Shown: positions 1 through 11,124 of the stretch, piece after piece
Position numbering within the stretch: position 1 is the stretch's first letter
How the letters are laid out: each line of letters starts with the position of its first letter
Source: Cristatella mucedo
Lineage: Eukaryota > Bryozoa > Phylactolaemata > Cristatellidae
Assembly (NCBI GenBank): GCA_009760855.2
Contig: WPIO01000105.1
Span: 1,097,001 to 1,161,000 of the forward strand
Length of the DNA: 64,000 nucleotides
Direction: 5' to 3'
Notes under the pieces: generated by a model
Databases searched by the model: none
What the model was told of the DNA's origin: nothing
The model's input: only the letters and a program-made list of their open reading frames with translations
Translations under genes and position numbers: made by a program

Positions 1-112
1 TGGCCGTGGGTTCGAGTCCTGCCGCAGGCATTTCTTTATTGACAGCTTCAAGCGGAAGCGATTGCCCCAACGGCTCCTCCGCTCGCTTTACAGATGAGGC
101 TGCTGACATAAT
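1..112 (+). repeat. tRNA-derived SINE, family B, 5'-truncated by window edge
   Basis: The first bases match a pol III B box (GGTTCGAGTCC). They are followed by the family-B body seen in better copies at 16.35 and 23.28 kb: a 'gcaagcggt' block, a 'ggctc' block and a 'gaggctg' end. An AT-rich stretch (about 115-180) follows. The copy is diverged and inactive. Confidence 0.6.
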
Positions 113-317
113 TAACCTAAAATAATAATAAATAATAAAATAATAATTAAATATAAATATGGGCCACCGAAAATGTAATTAAATAATTAACAATTACTCA
201 GCTTTTACCGGCAGCAGCAGCCCAGTCGCCCAGACTTCTTCACTATCTTCGTGGGCTACGCAAAGCGAGTGCGCCGATGCTACGCAGACCGCCTACGCAC
301 TACGCAGACCGAACTAC

Positions 318-363
318 GCAGACGTGAGGTCGTCTCGAATGCAGACGTGAGGTCGTCTCGAAT
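318..363 (+). repeat. Two-copy 23-bp tandem repeat
   Basis: A 23-bp unit beginning GCAGACGTGAGGTC occurs twice in direct succession (318-340 and 341-363). It lies just after shorter TACGCAGACC repeats at about 290-317. No coding signal accompanies it. G runs of ten or more follow at about 486-512. Confidence 0.8.
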
Positions 364-679
364 GCAGCCTCGCTCCCAGCGCCTCTCTCGCGAATGCACG
401 CCCGAATGCCTCAACCTTGCATCGACCTGTACTATTTCCACTATACGCTGCCGCGGGTCAGCGTGACCGAGCCGGCCGTCTGCTCGGGGGGGGGGGTAGC
501 CGGGGGGGGGGAGCCTCGATGTCGGGTCCCGTTCTACGCAAGGCCTTTGGACCGCTGGAGGAACCTCTCTTCAAAAATTCAGTCGCTGACCGCGGCGACT
601 CGCCGCCTCTCTGGCCGTCCGCGAAATCACCCAGCGACCCCGACGAAACATCCGGGCGGGCCGGCTGAGCTCAATTTCC

Positions 680-866
680 TTTCACTCATCATTCTCACCC
701 TTAACCATGTTATTCACTTTGTTTGTTTATCAAGCATGATTTTACTTACCATTCAATTGCATTTCCCTTTGCAGCAAATTTAAAGCGCCTAGAGAGAGAT
801 TGAGTTCTCTGAGCGCGCTTTATCAAGTGCATTATTATTATTATTATTATTATTGTTATTATTAAG
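680..866 (+). mobile_element. 3' end of CR1/L2-like LINE family 1
   Basis: This is a 5'-truncated copy of the 3' UTR of the most common LINE here. It carries the block GCAAATTTAAAGCGCC, then AGAGATTGAGTTCTCT, then an (ATT)n tail. The same order recurs at 9.44, 12.86, 28.2 and 60.4 kb, and in reverse at 13.6, 39.1, 42.3, 44.1, 52.9, 58.9 and 63.5 kb. The tail ends about 45 nt upstream of the splice acceptor of the exon at 910. Confidence 0.85.
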
Positions 867-909
867 CATCGACTCGCTCGCACGCACGCACCGCTCGCTC
901 TGCTTGCAG

Positions 910-1373
910 ACAATGAGGAGAAGCTGACGTTGTACGGCCTGCTGTGCGGCTGCGTGGCGCTGCTGCTGGCGCTCGCAGCCGTGACGGCTCGCCTACTCTA
1001 CCAGCGCCGACGAAGCCGCCGCCACCGGCGGACGTGCGGTGGGGCCGGCGACAAGCTGAGCAGCGGCGGCGGTAGCGAGCCGCTCACCGGCTCCGACCGC
1101 TGCAGCGGTGGCGACGCCAGTGGCGGCGGCGGCAGCAGCAGCGACGGCAACACGTACGTGCCGGCGCTCGACCCGTCCGACGTGGCCCTGCTGTCATACC
1201 ACGCGACGCCGGGCGGCGGCGTCGGGGGCGTGTGCTCGTCGTCGTCGTCGTGCAACCACAGCAGCCTGCTTTTCCGGTTGGACGACGTTCGAAAGACGTT
1301 CTACGAAAACGACGACAGCAACGACAGCGATCGCACCGCGAGAGTCAACTCGCTGTACGACAGGCATAGCTGA
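910..1373 (+). CDS. 3' terminal coding exon of a single-pass membrane protein (5' exons outside window)
   Basis: A pyrimidine-rich tract and the acceptor 'ctgcttgcag' precede an open frame that begins with two bases of a split codon and ends at TGA 1371-1373. The translation opens NEEKLTLYG, followed by a membrane segment of about 20 residues (LLCGCVALLLALAAVTARLL). A stop-transfer Arg cluster (RRRSRRHRR) comes next. The cytoplasmic tail of about 110 residues is rich in Gly and Ser and ends with an acidic segment (FYENDDSNDSD) and NSLYDRHS. This arrangement suggests a type I membrane protein with its ectodomain encoded upstream. I do not recognise the family, and the tail shows no catalytic domain. 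The coding sequence is GC-rich with many CGN Arg codons. Reading through the upstream intron as a single-exon gene is unlikely, since no ATG suits the frame. Confidence 0.7.
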
Positions 1374-2122
1374 GCTCGCCGCCGCCGCCGTGGGCTCCAC
1401 ATCGCTACTCTGGGGAGAGCTACGCTCGGGAGCTCCCCCCCCCCCTGCGCATACGCACCACCGACGCCGGCTCGAGAAGCGAAGTGTTAGTGCCGACGCC
1501 TACCCCTAGAGCCGACATCCCGCTTTGACTCGTACGGCCAGTGGAAGCAGCCGTCGGATTCGCTTCGCTCGTTCGCGAGTAGCTTTTATTTATGAGGGAC
1601 TCTTTGTCCGATCCGGCAACTGGAATGCGGCGTCTGGGGATGCTTTCGGTGGTCGCCGTTCGCATGACAGTTGAGCAATGCAGCGCCGAAGAGGAAACGC
1701 ATCTCGTATCGCTGGAAGACGCTCGCCTCAACGCAACCGGACGCTGCGTCGGCTCTCGATACCCGGGGATGCTTGCTGGCTGGCGCAGAGGACTTCGGTT
1801 TCAGTCGTCGCCGGCGGCGATGGTATGCGTGCAATAGGCACTCGGGAGACACAAAGGAACGATCTCGTTTCGAGCGCAGCTGGCGCACTATGCATAAGGA
1901 GCCTCGGCGAAGAGCCTCTCTACTTCGGCGAGCTAGCTGAAGGTGAAGGTGAAGTCCTCGCATGAAGGCGCTGGAAGAACGCGCTCGCGTACCCAGCAGC
2001 AGAGGGCTCGACGCTCCGACGGGCGCGAGCACGCACACGGGCGCAAGCACGCGCAGCCGTCGGACTGGAACTATCTCGCTTTGGCGCTTCGATTGCTATC
2101 GCAAGAGCGCACGGGAAATAAA
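1374..2122 (+). other. Probable 3' UTR of the membrane-protein gene
   Basis: This GC-rich stretch after the TGA has no LINE or SINE homology that I can see. An AATAAA hexamer lies at 2117-2122, the first good poly(A) signal downstream of the stop. The open frames on both strands here have no recognisable protein features. Confidence 0.4.
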
Positions 2123-3452
2123 ATCGACCTTTATCGTATAGCGAAACGCAGAGAGCACCGACGCTGCGTCGACATGCTCCCGCTGGGGTGTGTGGAAGGC
2201 GATCGGAAGGTCCTACCGAATCCCGGGCGAAGGCGTTGCCATGACTGCTAGACGACCCAGGACGGACACGATTAAGGCGTTGCCTCAATCGTGTGGGTCA
2301 CGTCGCCTTTAGCATCTGCAGGATTCTCTCCTCGCTAATTCAAATACATTCCATAAGCATTTTAGTATTGCCGCAGAAAAATTCCGCGATCCTTCGAGAA
2401 ACGGGGGCCAGCTCTTAAATCGCATCTGTGCGACCGGACGAGCGCCTTACGTGTCGGCCTGACTGCGTCGGCGCATCTTGGTAGGGAAAGAAATGAGAGA
2501 AGCGTGCAGTTCATTTCCAGTGCGACCAAGGCTTGCTTCGACTTGCAGAAACCTCAAAAATCAAATGCTGTAAACTTGGCTGTGCTGTCGTGCAGCGTTT
2601 CCCGAAGCATAGAAGGATGACAGCAGAACGAAACGGAAGTAAAGGGGAGAGATAATGCGGATGTCAAGAGTCTTGAGAAGCATACTGAGGTCAGCAAACG
2701 ACGGCCCTAGCGTTTGCTCCGCTAACCCGCTAGCAGCCTCCCACCCAGCAATCTCTAGGAGAAACCGGATGCCGTCGTGCGCGTGCGCAGGCTTGCTCCC
2801 GAGCGTGATGCGTCAGGCGATTCGGGCTTGCGACTCGTCGCCCAACTCGAATTAAACCAAACTGGCCGCCGTCTCGGCGAACCGGATAGAAAGTCGTCGA
2901 GGGCGTTGCCGACGGCTTCGTGTCGAACTCGGAACGAGGGAGAACTTTTCAAGCCTCCGTCAGAGTTTCCTTCCAGCTGGGGCGGCTCGTGCACTTTCTG
3001 CCCTGAGAGCGAAAGCGGCTCGCTACCTGTTTTCCGGCGGTGGCGGCCGCTCGCCTCGAGCTCTGGACGACTGGGGCAAAGATCCGGACTTCGGAGGTCG
3101 CTTTTTAGGGCACGAGTTTCACGAGACTAGCTCGCATTTACAGATCACGTAGACTGGCAATGGAATTTATCAGGTTCTCGCTTTTCTCAGCAAAGACAGC
3201 AATTCCTAATGGGCGGCCGGTGCAGCATTAACTCGCTGTGAGCGAGCCGATTGAAACACTCGCTTGCACCAGCCGCACGGCTTCGATGGCATGCACTTTC
3301 GAGCGCGCGGGCGGCGTGCCTCATCGTCGGCACCAGCGCTTAGTGCGGCAGGTCAGCACCGCGGCTATCGGCCACCACGTTTGTATCTGGTTCGAAACGC
3401 ACCGCTTATTTAAAGCACGCTGCCTCGAGACCTCGGCATCCGGTTGAAGTGC

Positions 3453-3455
<3 letters not shown>
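2123..3455. other. Intergenic sequence, nothing recognised
   Basis: Mixed-composition sequence without splice-bounded open frames, without either SINE head and without the LINE tail motif. I see nothing supportable. Confidence 0.4.

Positions 3456-3509
<54 letters not shown>
3456..3509. repeat. (GA)n microsatellite
   Basis: About 54 bp of GA with one GGGAG interruption near the 3' side. Confidence 0.95.
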
Positions 3510-3510
<1 letters not shown>

Positions 3511-4979
3511 CGACAGTCACCTTGTAGAAAGTTAGCGTCACCGCAGGTGCAGGCAGCCGATATAAGTTTTTAAAAGTGCGAAATCGCTTGGACTTGGGTT
3601 GCCCAGCGGCTCCTTTGCGATACTACCCGTTGCGGCGACAGTTGGCGTAGATGCTCAGTTTTTGCGTTTCCTTATAATTAAAGGTTAGCTTATTCATCAG
3701 CCTTATTTAAACTCTCGGCCATAAGTTTTGCCGCACCCACCAAAATACGGCCGCCTGGTTGACTACTGCAGCAGGCACTTTTGAAATTTACCCCCGAGGT
3801 CAAAACAAAACAATTAATGCAAAAATGAACACAACAGCTCAACACACGATTTATACAGCATGGGAGCCACAGCACGGGCTGTGGAAACACTAATGATAGT
3901 AGGATGCGGTCTCTCCCGTCTAGCAAGTTCCTCGATACGGGCTGGCACAAACTCGGTGAGTTTGAGAGTTACATGGGATAGTATAGCGAACCAAATTGCT
4001 TGCTATTTTTCCCATAATTGGCCGATAATCTTTTGCTCTAGTGTCTACAGGTCTCAGTCGATGCTGAACCTCCAATCCTGCACAGTATCACAGGGTCGTC
4101 TAGTCACCATCCTGCGACGCACACTCAAAGCTTGCTTTTATGTTCGCTTTCGTCAGTAGCGGAGCTTCTACGCTCGCCATAAACCCGTGTTCGCAGAGCT
4201 TTTACACCGCTGTCCGCTCACTGCGAATCAATCACAGCCGGCGACAAGCTCAAGTGCTTTGGCATGGACTCGAGTTGACAAATAATGGGCCTTCGGGCAC
4301 TCCATTTTCAGGAGCCGATCATCCCCCATCAATCTCTGGTAGAAGCCCGAGCGCCTGCAGACGCCCGCCGGTTCTTCGTCTTGAATGCTATATCGGATAG
4401 CTTTCTCACATCTTCCTGAGCGGAATCTTTCTTTCTAGCCTTCCCAAGATGGTAGTACCACAGCTAATCCCTCACAAAACTCGGAAGGCGGCCTGTCCGC
4501 CGGTTTCGGTCAAGGTCACTGTGTGTCTGCCCAATTTCCCTAGTGTGCTAGCGTGTCAGGAAGATCTGGCGCCTGCTATTAGACAAATAACGTCTGAAAA
4601 TGCATCCCATGAGATGTCGACCATATTTAAACGGACCATAAGGGAGAAAATTAGCTGCTATCACCTTTCCTAGAATTGTTATCGTGTAGCATGCCAATGA
4701 GTGAGCGGAATAATACCTCCAGCTCAGCCACTGAAATTTGGAGCCACAGCTGACCATAGTTAACGGAGTTACTCGGTAGCTACGGGGGGCATCAAAAAAT
4801 AGGTATACTTCCAGATGTCTCGGGTCAGTGCTCAGAAGTCGCCCAGAGCAATAAGTTACCCAACAAAACACTGGTTATTAATTCCCAAATGGAAAAAGTA
4901 CACTCTTTTGTATCGACAAATTTTTTTCAAAAGTTCCAGCAGCTACCGAATGAAAAACACCTTTCTAACTCCGATTTAC

Positions 4980-5510
4980 TGCAGACATTAAACTGGCTAG
5001 GTCTACTAAGCGCAAGCTTGAGAAAGCGTATAAAGGTCATGATTGACTGTCCACCGTCAGGCATACGGTGACTACCGCGTAGATCATACCGGTCAATCCT
5101 AGCAAAGGCTAAGTCTAGCTTCTACAAGATATTGTCAAATCACACATGCACAATCCGAAAATGCTTATGTCTACCATCAACCATCTCATTAAGCGCTCCC
5201 ACGTTAGCTCCTTACCTAGCAATCCTTGCGGCGACCTAGCCAATCGGTTCTATAGCTCCTTTGACAGCAAGATAGACAAAACTAGAGAATCAACCCCAAA
5301 GGTTGCAGCATCCCCTCTGGACTCCTGTTCCTCAAATACATCAACACAGGACTCGTTCCAATCGATTCCGCGCACTACCTCGATGTCCACATTCAAGGAG
5401 GCCACGAGCGACCTTATCCTGAAAATCATCTCCCGGTCAAACAAGATTATTGTCTCTAAGAGTCCTCTTGACCCATCTCCCACTGTCCTACCACTATGAT
5501 GCTTAGAACT
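4980..5510 (+). mobile_element. LINE fragment, region between endonuclease and reverse transcriptase
   Basis: The plus frame at 5146-5499 reads NPKMLMSTINHLIKRS, SSLPSNPCGDLANRFYSSF and TSDLILKIISRSNK. This is the linker upstream of the reverse transcriptase in CR1/L2-type non-LTR elements. Just upstream a frameshifted stretch reads AKAKSSFYKIL, a usual preceding motif. The same segment occurs inverted at 43470-43670, so it is repetitive. The sequence back to about 3.86 kb may belong to the same decayed element. Stops and frame changes show it is dead. Confidence 0.75.
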
Positions 5511-6859
5511 GCTGCTGCCATGCAGCTCGCCGGCTCGTCTCCGGCGAGCGTTTCTCGAGGCACCAGGGCGACGCGCATGCCATGCAGATCCGAGCGAATG
5601 ACGGGCGAGCAAACGACAAAGGTACGCTAAAGATGCCCACGCCGTCGAAACGTCAGTGTCTCGCTTTCGCTGGCGAGCGAGGAGGCGGCGAAGCGGCGAA
5701 GAGGCGGCGGAGCGGCGTGAAGTGAATCTCTCGCGTTCGATTCGACATCGCTGCTCAACAGCGTCGCAACGTCCGAAGTGCGGACTTTCTGCCCAGTTCG
5801 TCTGTCACTGAGCCACTCGTGCCAGGCGAAATAGGTTTTTCGTCGTTCTACCGTTCGCACTCCGGCGGCGCGCTCGCCGGAGCCTGCGGCAGAGAGCAGG
5901 CTCCGGCGAGTCGCACGGTCAAGGCAGCAATGTGCTGCAGAGCGACAGCTACACATGCTGCCCTTCGCAGTATGCACTGTTGTGTGTGCCCGTTGCTTCT
6001 CGGCCGCTGGTGTGTGCCCCGCTCTCGTCGGGCCGTTGGACGGTTGTCTCGGCGCGGCCTTTGATGTGGGCTGCCGTTTGGGCGGTTGGCTCGGTGCGGC
6101 CTTTAATGTGGGCACGTGGCCCACCACGGTGGCTCACCACGGATGCACTCCATAATCTGTGGTGAGTCAGCCCGTAGCTTATATATGTACCCGCTGGGGG
6201 GGGGGATTAAAGATTGAGTTTCGTCCACCGCTCACGTTCGCCCGCTCGTGTCGTGTCTCCGCGAGACTCCACTAGCGCTGCTACAGCCGGAGACACAGTA
6301 ACACAACAGTACTCAGACAGGATTTCTGTTTTAGCGCGTGGAGCATCGACAGTGCGCTGTTGGCTGACGCGTCGCCGGACCACGCGAGAGGAAGAAGATG
6401 AGACACTTCCGAAGACGCGTCACCCGTCGGGCTTGCGGAGATATTGAATCGCCTGCGTGCTGAGTCAGTGCGGCTGCGACAGCTCGCAGACAGAATACTT
6501 GCGGCTCCTGAGCTATGATCTTTGAGGATGGGATATGCCATAATATATTGTGGCTTAGATATTTTAAAAAGGTGGTCTGAAGATTAGTGACTTGACTATC
6601 TGCCGCTGTCCATCCCGGACTTGCACTGCTCGGCTGGGAATATAGAGCCTGACATTAGACTGTGGGCATTTGTGCCTAAGGTGAGGGCATAGCTAAGAAC
6701 GGTCGCTCTGCTTCCGGTGGAACTCGTGCATTCATTGGCGCTACTCCCACGATTCGCTAGCCACGCTTTCGAGGCGCTATTCGGGTTAGGACTAGCAACG
6801 CTACGTTCGCTTCGTGTGTCCGAGCAGGTGTACATTAATGCATGAGCAGTGTAGCAGTG
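5511..6859. other. GC-rich intergenic region, no gene recognised
   Basis: Open frames exist on both strands at 5.6-6.2 kb, but none shows a known domain or flanking splice sites. Within it, about 6045-6115 is an imperfect duplication around 'gcggcctttgatgtgggc' / 'gcggcctttaatgtgggc'. A poly-G run lies near 6197-6206. Confidence 0.35.
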
Positions 6860-6950
6860 TGTGGTGTGTGTGTGTGTGTGTGTGTGTGTGCGTTTGTGTG
6901 TGTACTTGTGCGCGTGTGGGTGTGTGTGTGTGTGTGTTCGTGCGTGTGCG
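6860..6950. repeat. (TG)n imperfect microsatellite
   Basis: TG-rich tract of about 90 bp with CG, TT and CT interruptions. Confidence 0.9.
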
Positions 6951-7617
6951 TGTGCTCATGCTTGTGCATGTGGAATAAAGACATGCTCCGGAGCTGCCTA
7001 GTGCATTGGCAAGGACAGTCTCACGCACTGCTTTAGGTAGCTATCTTATTTGCTAGCCGAATCAGAAATAGGGTAGCGCACGCTGCTACTCGGATTTAGG
7101 TACAGCGCATCGGGACGGTGGGCGGGTGCATGAGAGGTCGGCGAGTAGGCTACCAGATATTGGCCTTGACCTTGAAATCGATGCGACCTGCCGTCGGCGG
7201 GCGGGCTGAAGCGGACGAGCGGACGAACTGGTCGTCTGCTGGAGCTGCCGAGCTCCTCCTCGTCGTCTGCTCGTCGTCGTCTGCTGGTGGTATTGGCTGC
7301 TTTGCGGTGGCTTTTCCTTCTCGAACGCCATTTTTTCATTCAGCAGCTTCGCCATTCGTCAAGTCCTTGACCAGGCGGCCGCCGAACTAGTCGAGGGAGA
7401 GCTCGCGCGCTTCTGCTATTTCTCGCACGCCCCTGCGCGAGCGCGCACGCTCGCACTTACTCGCTGTAGGATTGACGAGCGTGCTGATAGTGCCGCAGAG
7501 ATGGCCGCAGAGAGGCACCGGGCTCCTTCGTTGTGGGTCCTGGCTTGTTCCATTAGCCCGCAACGGGCGACGAGATAGGTCAACGTATCGCGTCTTTTCC
7601 GGCGGAAGCCCGCGCGA

Positions 7618-7749
7618 ATGGACGACGCCATACGCACTCGCCGCTTCCTGCTCACTGTGCTAGCGCTCGCATTTGGCCTCAATAGCTTATCGGCTCCCGA
7701 GCGCTCTTCCGACGAGCTCTCTCGGACGCTCGCGAGCGACGCTTTAGCT
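7618..7749 (+). CDS. Candidate first coding exon with signal peptide
   Basis: An ATG at 7618 opens a 44-codon stretch with a typical signal peptide: a basic n-region (RTRR), the hydrophobic core FLLTVLALAFGL, and a small-residue cleavage region (NSLSA). A Ser/Glu-rich segment follows. At 7750 a donor-like GTAAGC occurs in phase 0; reading on gives a stop after four more codons. It lies in a CpG-rich patch (about 7.2-8.2 kb). Phase 0 would fit the receptor exon at 29439, so this could be an alternative first exon of that gene. It could instead start another secreted protein, or be chance. The -3 base is C, a weaker start context than that of the exon at 20440. Confidence 0.35.
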
Positions 7750-8599
7750 GTAAGCCGTCAGTGACCGCTGACGTGCGCCGCGGGTGGCGGCACGCGCTAG
7801 CCGCCGCAGCACTCGCCATGAGGCGCTCGGCCGCCGCCGCCGCCGGGCAGACCCAGACCGACGGGGGCTTGATGCCGCTGCTGCTGCTGCCTCCAGCGAG
7901 CTCCACACCTTCGCAGTCAGACCGCAGCTGCCTGCAGGCAGCTACGGTGGGGGGAGGCGGGGACGCCGCGTCCCGAACCAACCGCGACTCGTGACCGACG
8001 GTTTAGGCCGGCGTCGCTGGCAGCCGAGCGCAGGCTGCCAAAGCCGCGTGCGCGGCGACGCAGGCTGCGTCCCAATGGGTGCAACCCGCGCTCGCCCCAA
8101 CGAATAGCGTCGAGCCTTGTCGTGCCCCTAGCCAGACTCTCACAGTGCAACTACCGCTTCCGGCTGACGGTGGGTGAATGTGGCTCGCTGCATTCGCTCA
8201 TGCTCGCTTCCTCCTACGGCTCGCGCCGATCGTTCGCATAGATGAAAACCAACGGTCAAGGCCGATTTAGCGTCGTCGTTAATGTATTGGCAGAAGAGCG
8301 TTAGCCGATGTCGCCATCGCTTGCATTTGGTAAGATAGGCCCGCCCTCAGCAGGCAATGCTCGGACCAGCGTGCAAGGTCGTAAAGAGCGAACACACCTT
8401 ACCTGTGTGCTAACGAGCCAAACTTTGAGGCGTCCACGAAAGCACTTTTCGTCATCTGCCACATTTTCGTCAGCGCCCTTCCTCAAAGCCACAGGCTGGG
8501 CTGACTTCCGTTCGCCGCCGCCAGCGTAGGGGTCGGCGCTCCTTCCGGCCGATCGCGGCTCCTGCTACGACCGGAGGGAGGCAAGTAAGCCGTCTTTGG

Positions 8600-8805
8600 A
8601 AGCCTACTACCTACTGTGCGTGCTGACACTGTGCATTCTGCCACTAATCGTATTTGCATGCCGACACTGCGTATGTCACCTCTAACCATGCTATGCTTGT
8701 TGACTACTTAGTCGACTTTCAGCGGCCACTGGCCAAGCCTAGACAGGGGATTAAGATCTCCGAGGCCGCTTTACGAATGTACTGTTATTATCGTTATAAT
8801 TATTA
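8600..8805 (+). mobile_element. LINE family 1 3' end, degraded
   Basis: It shows the family's 3' UTR phrases 'gctgacactgtgcat', 'gccactaatcg', 'catgccgacactg' and 'tgtcacctctaaccatg'. A corrupted end and an AT-rich tail (GTTATTATCGTTATAATTATT) follow. Confidence 0.7.
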
Positions 8806-9439
8806 CTCCTGGACGATCGGCGCTGGAGCTGTACATTAAGTAGTATTTCTGTGCGGAAATAGATGTCTAATCTTGCTACCGGCATGATTTGGCATCAGAC
8901 AAGTCGGATGGGAACAGCAGGTCCCGTAGTGGTGCTCTCGGACCTCCGTTTCTGAGCTTTGGGGTCCCTACAGAGATCGGGGCGATGAGCAGGAGCCGGT
9001 TGGCTGTCTGCCTAGAAGGCAGTCAACGTGCTGGGTCATGATGTTTGGGGTGTCTGATAGCTGGTGAGAAGCGTTTGAGAGAACGGTTAGCCAGCCAGTA
9101 CCGGTCAATCTCAGTGTCTCTGTAGTCGTTCTCATCGCGTCGCTGAGGCATACGGCCGCACATGGAACATACTTTTTCGCATACGGAAACTCACCATCCA
9201 AGATGGCGAAACTTTACACGATTGAGCACACAACAGCAATCGCAGTCGGCTGAAGCGTTTAATCAGCGGTATGTCAGTGAAGAAGCACTTTCTGCTTAAA
9301 GGGCAACGGTGCTCGCCCAAAGGGGCACAGTCTTTTGTCCCCAGGCCACAGTGCGGTAGAGAAACACACGTGGATGATTCCCAGCTCAGATTGCCTTTCT
9401 AGATTTGACTGGTGCGTATTTGGCCGCTAGCTGGGTGTA

Positions 9440-9580
9440 TTTCATGTTTATCAAGCATGACATTACTCACCATTCGATCGCGCTTCCCTTTGCAGCAAAT
9501 GTAAAGCGCCTAGAAAGAGATTGAGTTCTCTGAGGGTGCTTTATCAAGTGCACTATTATTATTATTATTATTATTATTCC
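9440..9580 (+). mobile_element. LINE family 1 3' end with (ATT)n tail
   Basis: A clean copy of the terminal ~140 bp: TTTGCAGCAAATGTAAAGCG, then AGAGATTGAGTTCTCTGAGG, then GTGCTTTATCAAGTGCA and eight ATT units. Confidence 0.9.
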
Positions 9581-10734
9581 AAAGAGAGAGTTCGTTGGTT
9601 CTATGACTCAAAGTCTCAGGCAAGTTCGTGAAAGCAGCATCAAAGGCAACGTCGCACTTCTTCACAGCATACCTTGTAGGTGTGCTTCTTGTCAATAGCT
9701 AGCAGCAGAGAGGTTGCTGCTTTATAAAAACTGTTTTTTCCTGCCTTGTTGGCCTCTCGAGGAAGGCGCCGAGGCTAAGGATGACCTGCCAAGCCTTTTC
9801 TGCTAGAGCACATACAACTGAGGTTCTCTGCCGTAGTAAAGCGACTTCAGAGCCGCACTTCTCTCCAGAGTGAGTTTAATAGGCTAGCCTCAGAGTAACT
9901 GGAAAGGTTTGTATGTATTTTTAAAGTTAAGGTTAGCTGTTACATAGCCTCTTTTATGTACTGGCTGAAGGGCCACAGCAGCAGCTATCACTAGAAGATT
10001 AGGATATAGAGATTAATATAATATAATTCATATAATTCATTATATCGAATCTAGTAGTGAAGGGCCACACAGATATCACTCCTGTTTGCAGGGGACAATA
10101 GTGAATAAACTGCTGCAGGACTCATACCCGCAAGTTAGATGCGTGAGTGCTAACCCCTACCCTATCCCTAGGCCAAAGGACCTAGGACCTGCAGAGGCCG
10201 CTGGCTGCCCAACTTAATCGCCTGCCCATCTGCCACTGCCATGTCTGCACTGCACTGCACTGGCCGGCCAACTTAATTGCTCGCCCGCCTGCGATGTCAG
10301 CCCAGTACAGGTCAGCTACGCCTGACGCCGCCACGTCCGTCTCGGACGTGGAACACAAAAGAGCTCTACCTCTCTACCTCCTCTCGGACTAAGCTCCGGT
10401 GCTCCCGTCTCTGCTTGCTGTCATCTCGGCCGGCTCTTTCTTTCTTTCTTCTCTTCCTTCGATTTCGAATAAGTGGTCTAGAACCTGACCGTGCGTCAAG
10501 CTCGATGACAAACAAGCGCTGTAGTCTGACTACGGTCGGAAGACTTGGCACTCAAGACTGGTTCATCTAGCATCCCTATCGCGATGTCTCTCCGTAAACT
10601 GGGCTCGAAAGTGATAATAACTCGTCATCGGACGACCACGTGACTTTCAACGTCGATTCGGCCTGCTCTCATTCGAAGCAAACTGGCAAGATTGGGGTCT
10701 GCTCAGAAGAGCGAAACTAGATCTCGTGTTTGCA

Positions 10735-11025
10735 AGGCTCGCGTTTGTGACATCGCATCAAGATTACTATAATTCCTTTTATTCAGGAATCCTCGCATGT
10801 GCCCTTAATAGTCTGCGGCATGCAGAAAATCTTAGCAGTTCGTCTATGTTGTCGTCAAGACTGTGGCTGCCACATCACATCACTTTTGGCTGAGCATCAC
10901 TGGGTCCATGTCGAGTGTCGAATAAAATTCAAGATTCTCTCTCCGGCCTACAGGTCGCTTTACTCTCTTGCGCCAGACCTTGTTCCTCTAGCATGCATCA
11001 CCCACACCCGAAATTAGTCGGTCTT
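10735..11025 (+). mobile_element. LINE fragment (C-terminal part of the polymerase ORF)
   Basis: The plus strand reads CHITSLLAEHHWVHVECRIKF and AYRSLYSLAPDLVPL. This matches the CR1/L2 C-terminal pattern 'HITplLkeLHWLPv..RI.fKil...yrsLhgLaP.Yl'. The family-1 copy at 27.7 kb carries the equivalent stretch. There is no intact frame. Confidence 0.75.
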
Positions 11026-11124
11026 ATTTATGTGCAGTCGTCGATGCGATGCGATGCGGTGGACTCTCAGTCGCCTCGATGTGGAACGTGGTTGCTATTT
11101 GTAGCTAATACCACAAAATTTCGC

